From a virus, in the IMG/VR virus record IMGVR_UViG_3300017971_000264, positions 1 to 64,000 of that record: a stretch of DNA of 64,000 nt. One strand, written 5' to 3'. Positions 59,043 to 64,000 of this stretch are shown in pieces. Numbering within the stretch: position 1 is the stretch's first letter; each line of letters opens with the position of its first letter. A model generated the notes under the pieces. It worked only from the letters and a program-made list of their open reading frames with translations. It made no database searches and was not told the DNA's origin. The translations under genes and the position numbers were made by a program.

Positions 59043-60506
59043 ATGACCCACGTTTATCAGACATCGGAATTCCAGGAGGCGCTGTGGAAGGTTCACGAAT
59101 CTGGTGAACCGGCGTCGAGGGAGGCCGTGGCCAAGGGAGAGGGCAAGTACGACAACTTCGATGACTTCGCTGCGGAGGTCTTCGCCAGGGCGTTCACCGG
59201 TGACAAGGTGGAGCGTTCGGAAGAAGTGGCAGACCATATGCGATGGGCGCAGAAGGCTCACGAGGCCCTTGGTATCGGCGAGGGGAAGGCTCTCCTGGAG
59301 CGTTGCGAGGGAAACAACTGGTGGGCAGGCATGGCAGCCACGAGCTTCATGAAGTCGTTCATGGAGAAGGTTGCCCACTCGAAAGAGAAGGTGGAGGACC
59401 CCACGAAGGACGAAGAGGTGGCAGAGTACCTCCGGAGGTTGGCGGTCACACAGAAGGATGAGGCGCTGAAAGAGAGCATCGAGCAGCAGGCACAGCAGGC
59501 TCAATCCAGGGCAGACGCAAAGAGAAAGCACAGCGTTGATGCGGGAGACCTGATTGATCCTTTGGAGGTCAGGAACGCAGCACGCGAGGCGGCGATCAAG
59601 GTCAACGAGGCTATCGACGCGGTAGATACGATAATCGATGGAGTTGGCCTGGCCGCCGGCGAGGGACTTCATTCCGGGAGAGATGGACGGAACAATATGG
59701 GTAAGAAGTTGGCGAAAGTGGTCGCCAACAACCCCAGGATCTTCAAGATCATGGAGCTGGCGGGTCGCCTTCGCAGGATCGCGGTGAACAAGCAGAAGTC
59801 GAAACCGAAGAAGAGCCACGGATGCTTCACAGGTATCGAGATGGGAGCGGACTTCAGTAGGGTTGTGCCGAGCGAGATGATGGACGCGATGGACCCGGTG
59901 AGAGAGGTCCTTTTTGCACGGAAGCTCATGAACAAGTCGCTTCTCCAGTACGAGACAAAGACCAGGGAGAAAGAGGCCAAGGGGCCGATTGTGATGCTGC
60001 TCGATAAGTCCGCGTCGATGAATGCCAACGATGCGGACTCGTGGGCGGCGGCGGTGGCTATGGCCTTCATGGAGATCGCAGCAAGGCAGAAGAGAGCGTT
60101 CTGCGTGATGATGTTCGGTGTGGGAGTTGTGGGAGAGCTTGAAATACTCCCTGGGGAGTACAGCGAAAAGGTATCGAAACTCATGGAGATCGTCGGACGG
60201 AAGGCGAGCGAAGGCGGCACATCGTTTGAGGGGCCGATCACGAAGGCCGTAGAGAAGGTGAAAAAACAGAAGGTATTCGAGAAGGCTGACATCGTGATGG
60301 TGACGGATGGAGCCTGCCATGTGACAGACCAGTGGCTGATGGGGTTTGACTCTGCGAAGTCGTCCTTGAAGTTCAGCTTCTGGAGCATCCTGGTGGGAAA
60401 TGCCGGCGGACAACACACGGTCGAGAAGTTCAGCGATGATGTTGTCTTCCTGGCCAATGCGATTGCGGATGATGAGAAGATGCATCACCTGTTTGCGGAG
60501 GTTTGA
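59043..60506 (+). CDS. VWA-domain protein, ViaA/CoxE-like
   Basis: Encodes 487 residues. The C-terminal von Willebrand A domain has an intact metal-ion-dependent adhesion site: Asp321-x-Ser323-x-Ser325 ('MLLDKSASMN'), Thr393 ('EGGTSFEG') and Asp422 ('MVTDGA'). The N-terminal 300 are helical. The three-base gap after the ATPase gene fits the classical MoxR-VWA pair, in which the ATPase acts on a target bound by the VWA protein. Target unknown; the 330-residue protein and small neighbours are candidates. Confidence 0.85.
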   Translation: MTHVYQTSEFQEALWKVHESGEPASREAVAKGEGKYDNFDDFAAEVFARAFTGDKVERSEEVADHMRWAQKAHEALGIGEGKALLERCEGNNWWAGMAATSFMKSFMEKVAHSKEKVEDPTKDEEVAEYLRRLAVTQKDEALKESIEQQAQQAQSRADAKRKHSVDAGDLIDPLEVRNAAREAAIKVNEAIDAVDTIIDGVGLAAGEGLHSGRDGRNNMGKKLAKVVANNPRIFKIMELAGRLRRIAVNKQKSKPKKSHGCFTGIEMGADFSRVVPSEMMDAMDPVREVLFARKLMNKSLLQYETKTREKEAKGPIVMLLDKSASMNANDADSWAAAVAMAFMEIAARQKRAFCVMMFGVGVVGELEILPGEYSEKVSKLMEIVGRKASEGGTSFEGPITKAVEKVKKQKVFEKADIVMVTDGACHVTDQWLMGFDSAKSSLKFSFWSILVGNAGGQHTVEKFSDDVVFLANAIADDEKMHHLFAEV

Positions 60507-60507
60507 G

Positions 60508-60906
60508 ATGAGCGAATGGATTGTCACTCCAGGCGGCAAGAGAATCCGGAAGGAAGATGTCGACCTGGAGGAAAAGAGAGAACGAGAGAGAGCAGATAAG
60601 GCGGCACTTGCCAGAGACCAGCAGATGAAGGCCAAAGTGAAGAGGGCCAACGAACTTCTTTTGGAGATGAAAGATCTGTCCGAGAAACTTCTGGAAGGCA
60701 CGCTGCCGAAAGGTAGCAATGTCGAGGCCATGAGCAGGTGCGCGGAGAACGCCATGGAGGCGATGGAGCTTGGAGAAGGCACTGTCATGGAGCTTCAGAT
60801 CAATGGTGCGACTGCGCTCATCATGACACGGATTGTGAGATGGAGTGTTGAGAAGCTCGGGTCAGGCCCGGTCTTCATCAGCATGGGAATAGGAGGCGAC
60901 GCGTGA
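60508..60906 (+). CDS. Small helical partner of MoxR/VWA operon
   Basis: Encodes 132 residues. Residues 20-65 are a charged coiled helix ('RIRKEDVDLEEKRERERADK'); the second half is helix and beta ('TVMELQINGATALIMTRIVR'). Starts two bases after the VWA stop, so part of the same operon. No family recognised. Confidence 0.55.
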   Translation: MSEWIVTPGGKRIRKEDVDLEEKRERERADKAALARDQQMKAKVKRANELLLEMKDLSEKLLEGTLPKGSNVEAMSRCAENAMEAMELGEGTVMELQINGATALIMTRIVRWSVEKLGSGPVFISMGIGGDA

Positions 60907-61211
60907 GAGACAAAGAAAGATCATACTTGTTGCAGCTCCAGACGCACATGGTGAGCTGGATTGAGAAGTTTGATGCGCTGATGAGCGCCGGGAAGGAGGG
61001 TGAGGCGATCTCGCAGGTGGATGCTATGCGAGAGCTGATCTCCGACTCCACGCGAACCAAAGCGACTTTTTCAGCCGAGACTATCGATAAGCTAGAGCCG
61101 CTCTGGGACACCGTAGAGGCTCTTCGCGAGGCTGCAACAACACACAACGCTGACAAGGCGAACGAGGCTACACGGGCGGTACTGAAGGCCGTAGAGCCAT
61201 TCTGGCCGTGA
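60903..61211 (+). CDS. Small helical partner of MoxR/VWA operon, 102 aa
   Basis: Encodes 102 residues from GTG 60903, overlapping the previous stop. Almost entirely helical and amphipathic ('RSYLLQLQTHMVSWIEKFDA', 'DKLEPLWDTVEALREAATTH'). Its stop lies in the first half-site of the parS-like dyad. Likely protein-protein role; not recognised. Confidence 0.55.
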   Translation: MRDKERSYLLQLQTHMVSWIEKFDALMSAGKEGEAISQVDAMRELISDSTRTKATFSAETIDKLEPLWDTVEALREAATTHNADKANEATRAVLKAVEPFWP

Positions 61212-61252
61212 AACACAAAGGAGTTTCACGTGAAACGGGTGGGTGTTTCACG
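61207..61252. repeat. parS-like palindrome with symmetric half-sites
   Basis: GTTTCACGTGAAAC (61223-61236) is the core of the bacterial parS consensus, matching 14 of 16 positions of TGTTTCACGTGAAACA. Half-sites CGTGAAACA (61207-61215) and TGTTTCACG (61244-61252) flank it, each separated by exactly seven bases, giving a 46-base perfect arrangement around 61229/61230. Confidence 0.8.
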
Positions 61253-61276
61253 CAGACTTTAAAAAGAACAAAAAAC

Positions 61277-61304
61277 TTGCAAAAACAAGTAATGTGAGTA
61301 TTAT
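61277..61304 (+). promoter_or_regulatory. Promoter, TTGCAA-N16-TATTAT (copy 3)
   Basis: TTGCAA at 61277 and TATTAT at 61299 with a 16-base spacer, preceded by A-tracts. Lacks the ATGAACTCAA leader of copies 1 and 2 but has ACACAA-rich leader sequence before GGGAG and ATG 61344. Confidence 0.6.
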
Positions 61305-61343
61305 AAAAGAAAAGACACAAAACACAGCAACACGGGAGACAAC

Positions 61344-61712
61344 ATGAGCAAACAGCAATATCCACGAAACGCGAATCCGAATACATACGCGAAGTGCATT
61401 GTGAGGGACGCAGCCGTTCACGGGACCATTGGAGAGACGTTGGGTAAGCCGAAGAACGAGTACGAGCCTTTTCATCGCGGAGAGATCGTGGAGGTGACAC
61501 GCTTTGTTTCTCCTCACACGATGGCCATATGGGACAGCGCCTGCGGACACGAGCTGTATGTATCAACGGTGGACTTCGAGGTTGTGACATCGCGTTCCTC
61601 GGAGCCGCAATCAGTAGGAGAGGTAGCAGAAAAAGAACTCAAGAAGATGGAGGAAGAGGGCGGAGTTTTGCCGTTTCCCCCTTTTGGTCAAAACGGACAA
61701 AACGACAGATAG
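61344..61712 (+). CDS. Hypothetical 122-residue protein
   Basis: Encodes 122 residues. Core beta-rich ('PFHRGEIVEVTRFVSPHTMA', 'ELYVSTVDFEVVTS') with a 'SACGH' segment, suggesting an SH3-like or small barrel protein. Acidic helix at the C-terminus and a Gly/Pro/Asn end. GGGAG upstream of ATG and its own promoter. No family recognised. Confidence 0.6.
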   Translation: MSKQQYPRNANPNTYAKCIVRDAAVHGTIGETLGKPKNEYEPFHRGEIVEVTRFVSPHTMAIWDSACGHELYVSTVDFEVVTSRSSEPQSVGEVAEKELKKMEEEGGVLPFPPFGQNGQNDR

Positions 61713-61721
61713 GGACCGTGA

Positions 61722-61753
61722 AACGTTTGACAAATGAACGTTTTTGGTAGAAT
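61722..61753 (+). promoter_or_regulatory. Promoter with AACGTTT repeats before HTH gene
   Basis: TTGACA at 61727 and TAGAAT at 61748 with a 15-base spacer (short). Two AACGTTT copies at 61722 and 61737 overlap and follow the -35, as expected for an autoregulated HTH gene. Confidence 0.4.
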
Positions 61754-61779
61754 GTAGATGAAAGCGGAATGAGAAAGAA

Positions 61780-62055
61780 ATGGAAGAAAAAGACATGGCT
61801 GGCGGAAAAAACAAAGAAAGTGTGAATGTAGCGGCACGTGTGAACATGCTGCTCACAGCAAAGGGTATGAAAGTTTCGGAGCTGGCCAGGGAGATGGGGC
61901 GCACTCCTCAGTCACTGGCGCACTTGCTGAAACGGAACGACCCTACGACTTCCCAGATGGCGGAACTGGCGAAGGCGTTGGACACTGACATTCAGATGCT
62001 TCTTACCCCGGTCACGGCGGAAGAGTACGGGAGGTTGATGCTAGACAATCTCTAG
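61780..62055 (+). CDS. XRE-type HTH regulator
   Basis: Encodes 91 residues. Helix-turn-helix of the Cro/CI (XRE) type: 'VNMLLTAKGMKVSELAREMG' then 'TPQSLAHLLKRNDPTTSQMA' and 'LAKALDTDIQML'. Basic N-terminal arm. ATG 61780 or ATG 61795 are both possible. Likely represses or activates early genes here; targets may include its own promoter. Before the folded element at 62067. Confidence 0.8.
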   Translation: MEEKDMAGGKNKESVNVAARVNMLLTAKGMKVSELAREMGRTPQSLAHLLKRNDPTTSQMAELAKALDTDIQMLLTPVTAEEYGRLMLDNL

Positions 62056-62066
62056 CGGACTCCTTG

Positions 62067-62173
62067 TTCCTGGGAGCCGCGGACGTGCCGAGTCAAGTCG
62101 GTTTGAGTTCCTCCTTCACTCTTGCCGACTCAGCCTGCCACGCTCGATTCGATGCGTCCGCCGCTCCCAGGAA
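62067..62173 (+). ncRNA. Strongly folded intergenic element
   Basis: In the 147-base gap between the HTH and nuclease genes. Outer arms (62067-62085 and 62155-62173) pair over 18 base pairs with one C-C mismatch, enclosing an inner hairpin AGTCGG/CCGACT (62096-62101 with 62125-62130) whose loop carries CCTCC. It may be a structured RNA, a processing or termination signal, or a DNA cruciform. No tRNA fold fits. Confidence 0.55.
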
Positions 62174-62202
62174 ATGCAGAGAACAGAAGGGAGAAACAAC
62201 AG

Positions 62203-63429
62203 ATGGGACGTAGAAAGCGACTTGGATCGCACACCCCCCGTATGCTCGAAATCTTCGCAACATGCCGCAAAAAATATGAGATGGCCCACGTCAACGGACT
62301 GCGGAGAGCAGGTCGTGGGAAGCTCTCATTGAAGGAGCTTCTTGCGGAGCTGTTTCGAGCGAGAGACATCGCCATCGCGATGAGCATCGCGGATGTGCCG
62401 AGGGTGATGAACACAGCGCTGCACATGTGGAAAGCGCAGGTCACGCAGGAAGGGTTCAACCAAGAAGAGATCCGAGAGATCTGCGATGAAGCCAACAATA
62501 TCGCGGCGTACTACCACGCGACACACCTGTCGGAAGATAGGAGGCTGTCGTTCAAGCAGGTTGAGGCGAGTAGACTCAGGAACACCAAATCGAAGAAGCT
62601 CGAACCGTTGGTCGGTCGCATCCTCGAAGGCAGAATCCTGAACCCCAAAACGCGAAGACAGAGCATGAGCAAGGTGGCGATTAGGTTGGACGGTGTGGTG
62701 ATGCACGAATGTTCGACCGGAATGAAGCCGGCGCTGCTTGTGAGGTACTTCACTTCGAATCCGAACAGGCAAGAGGTTGAATCGGAACTGAGAGAGCGAA
62801 TAGATTGGAGACCTCACCTCTGGCTTGCGATGCACCTGCTCAAGGTACCCATCGACAGAATCGTGTTTGATGTCGTAAGGACAAAAGCACCAAGAGAGCC
62901 GAAGATGCTCAAGTGTACAAAGTGTAAGGGCAAGGGGTGCGAAGAGTGCGCAAACACAGGCGTGGGGCTGCCCAGCTCGGAATCAGTTGATACGACCCTT
63001 CGCGTGTGGTCTTCTGCGGTTTTGAAACATAAACACCTTGACACCGACAAAATAAAGGAGAAGTGTGGAAGGGTAATCGACCGTCTGAAGGTGAAAGGCG
63101 AGACCTTTGCCTACAGGTTCGAGACTCCAGTTTCCCCGGCTGGCGGAGTTCATTGGGAAAGGGAAGCTTGGGAGGTGTTCTCTGACATCAAGCGGCAGCG
63201 GAGGAGAGAAATCTGGCCGAAGAACATCGGTGCGTGCAAAGGAGTTCACGGTCTGTGTTCGTTCCTGCCTGCCTGTAGAGAGGAAGATTCTGAATCAATA
63301 GCCTGGTACGTGAAGGCGGACGACAAGTATCCAGGCGAATCAAACAGAAGGGAAGTCGCCGAAGAGGCGGCAAAACTAATCATGGAATGGAACATGAAGG
63401 AGGCTGAAAATGGGGGAAGCAGCGATTGA
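62203..63429 (+). CDS. Cas4/AddB-like PD-(D/E)XK nuclease
   Basis: Encodes 408 residues from ATG 62203 with GGGAG upstream. N-terminal 'SHTPRMLEIFATCRKKYEMA' has the Cys and Tyr pattern of RecB-like Cas4/AddB nucleases, and 'GACKGVHGLCSFLPACRE' near the C-terminus supplies three further Cys for a 4Fe-4S cluster. A DnaJ-like 'CTKCKGKGCEEC' motif occurs around residue 251. Probable role in DNA end processing with the exonuclease that follows. I can see the Cys signature but not assign every acidic active-site residue with certainty. Confidence 0.7.
   Translation: MGRRKRLGSHTPRMLEIFATCRKKYEMAHVNGLRRAGRGKLSLKELLAELFRARDIAIAMSIADVPRVMNTALHMWKAQVTQEGFNQEEIREICDEANNIAAYYHATHLSEDRRLSFKQVEASRLRNTKSKKLEPLVGRILEGRILNPKTRRQSMSKVAIRLDGVVMHECSTGMKPALLVRYFTSNPNRQEVESELRERIDWRPHLWLAMHLLKVPIDRIVFDVVRTKAPREPKMLKCTKCKGKGCEECANTGVGLPSSESVDTTLRVWSSAVLKHKHLDTDKIKEKCGRVIDRLKVKGETFAYRFETPVSPAGGVHWEREAWEVFSDIKRQRRREIWPKNIGACKGVHGLCSFLPACREEDSESIAWYVKADDKYPGESNRREVAEEAAKLIMEWNMKEAENGGSSD
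63397..63403 (+). promoter_or_regulatory. Ribosome binding site AAGGAGG for exonuclease gene
   Basis: AAGGAGG lies six bases before ATG 63410, inside the end of the nuclease gene, and decides this start over ATG 63431. Confidence 0.7.
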
Positions 63430-64000
63430 TATGCTCCACGAACAGTGGGTAAAGCGTCGTCGTTCAGGTCTTGGTGCATCGGACATGCCGATCATCGTAC
63501 TGGGTGAAGCGTATGAGCAGAAACCCATAGACGTGTATCTGTCCAAGATAGGGGCAGACATGGGGAACCAGGACCAGAAGATCTTCGAGCGCGGCCACGC
63601 ACTCGAACCCCATGCACTCGAAGCGCTGAGAAAGAAATCAGGGCTTGAATTGGTAGTCCCGCAGACAGACGAAGAGAGGTACGGGAAGTTCTGGTTTGCT
63701 CATCCAGAGCAACCATGGATGTTTGCCAACCTCGACGCTTTCGTAGGAGACCCAAGAAAGGAGATCGCGGAAGCGAAGAGTGTCTGGGCGTACAAGTACC
63801 AGGAGATCAAAGAGCAGGGGTTGAGTGAAATCTACCAGATCCAGGGGCAGGCGCAGATGGCTGTCACGGGTGCCTCGGTCAACCACTTCTCGGTGTTCTC
63901 GGCTGAGTATTGGGACTGCCTGTACTTTCCGCTGGAGCGAGACGAGGAGATGATCGAGATGATCATCGCCAAGGGCAAAGAGTTCTGGGAGAACCATGTC
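63410..64000 (+). CDS. YqaJ/lambda-type exonuclease (partial)
   Basis: 197 residues visible; continues past the right edge. 'QWVKRRRSGLGASDMPIIVL' opens a YqaJ-type recombinase; 'FERGHALEPHALEALRKKSG' follows. The PD-(D/E)XK residues appear in 'ANLDAFVGD' (Asp) and 'EAKSV' (Glu-x-Lys), then a Gln-rich 'YQIQGQAQMAVTG' segment. It degrades duplex ends to make single strands for annealing. Overlaps the nuclease gene by 20 bases, so the two are co-expressed. Confidence 0.88.
   Translation, partial: MGEAAIDMLHEQWVKRRRSGLGASDMPIIVLGEAYEQKPIDVYLSKIGADMGNQDQKIFERGHALEPHALEALRKKSGLELVVPQTDEERYGKFWFAHPEQPWMFANLDAFVGDPRKEIAEAKSVWAYKYQEIKEQGLSEIYQIQGQAQMAVTGASVNHFSVFSAEYWDCLYFPLERDEEMIEMIIAKGKEFWENHV

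Noticed and set aside
59037-60788. 583-codon minus-strand ORF opposite the VWA gene
   Set aside because: Mirror of a gene with intact metal-site motifs; product lacks recognisable domains and has low-complexity His/Leu/Arg content.
61208-61251. Tandem hairpins as a simple terminator
   Set aside because: Two GTGAAAC/GTTTCAC stems could form, but there is no T-run and the exact symmetric spacing and match to the parS core are better explained as a protein site; termination is not excluded.
62067-62173. tRNA or tRNA-like gene
   Set aside because: The outer stem is far longer than an acceptor stem, and no D-arm, anticodon arm or standard T-loop can be placed.

Overview
This window is a 64 kb internal segment of a tailed double-stranded DNA phage with a contractile tail (myovirus morphology). 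Every supported gene is on the + strand. Genes are tightly packed, often with 1-8 base start/stop overlaps, and the structural module runs in classical order. No integrase, repressor/anti-repressor switch, tRNA, rRNA, insertion sequence or CRISPR array was seen. The host cannot be named from the sequence. Ribosome binding sites are of the AGGAGG type and the promoter-like elements are sigma-70-like, so a bacterial host is clear. The last gene runs off the right end, so the genome is larger than the window.

Layout. (1) 1-6.7 kb: seventeen small accessory genes, mostly unrecognised. Several carry Cys-based zinc motifs; others include a PD-(D/E)XK nuclease-like protein, an ASCH-domain protein, a zinc/HTH fusion and a 49-residue membrane microprotein. 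(2) 6.72-6.92 kb: a control region with a hairpin, promoter-like elements and an operator-like dyad, followed by the late operon. (3) 6.9-20 kb: packaging and head genes: small and large terminase, PBSX-type portal, MuF-type head protein, an acidic scaffold-like protein, XkdF-type protease, a zinc-ribbon/coiled-coil protein and the major capsid protein. (4) 20-28.8 kb: small virion-associated genes, two fibre-like proteins, and a papain-fold (permuted NlpC/P60-like) enzyme next to a membrane coiled-coil protein. (5) 28.8-36.2 kb: connectors, tail completion and terminator candidates, sheath, tube, and a tail assembly chaperone with a complete -1 frameshift signal. (6) 36.2-55.5 kb: tape measure, LysM-like baseplate protein, hub, spike, gp25-like wedge, gpJ-like and gpI-like baseplate proteins, and receptor-binding or fibre candidates. 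(7) 55.5-64 kb: a separately promoted non-structural region. It holds a MoxR-type AAA+ ATPase with a VWA protein and small partners, a parS-like palindrome with symmetric flanking half-sites, a small HTH protein, a strongly folded intergenic element, a Cas4/AddB-like nuclease and a YqaJ/lambda-type exonuclease.

How the parts work together. Regions 3-6 build the virion: terminase fills a capsid made from portal, scaffold, protease and coat, and the tail genes assemble the sheath, tube, tape measure and baseplate. Region 7 appears to combine recombination or replication functions with a chaperone-like AAA+/VWA pair. Three matching promoters there (TTGCAA, 16-base spacer, TAGGTT or TATTAT, preceded by A-tracts) suggest it is expressed under its own programme. 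The observations most worth following are the parS-like dyad, the MoxR/VWA operon with its duplicated promoter-leader units, the frameshift signal in the tail chaperone, and the folded element at 62.07-62.17 kb.
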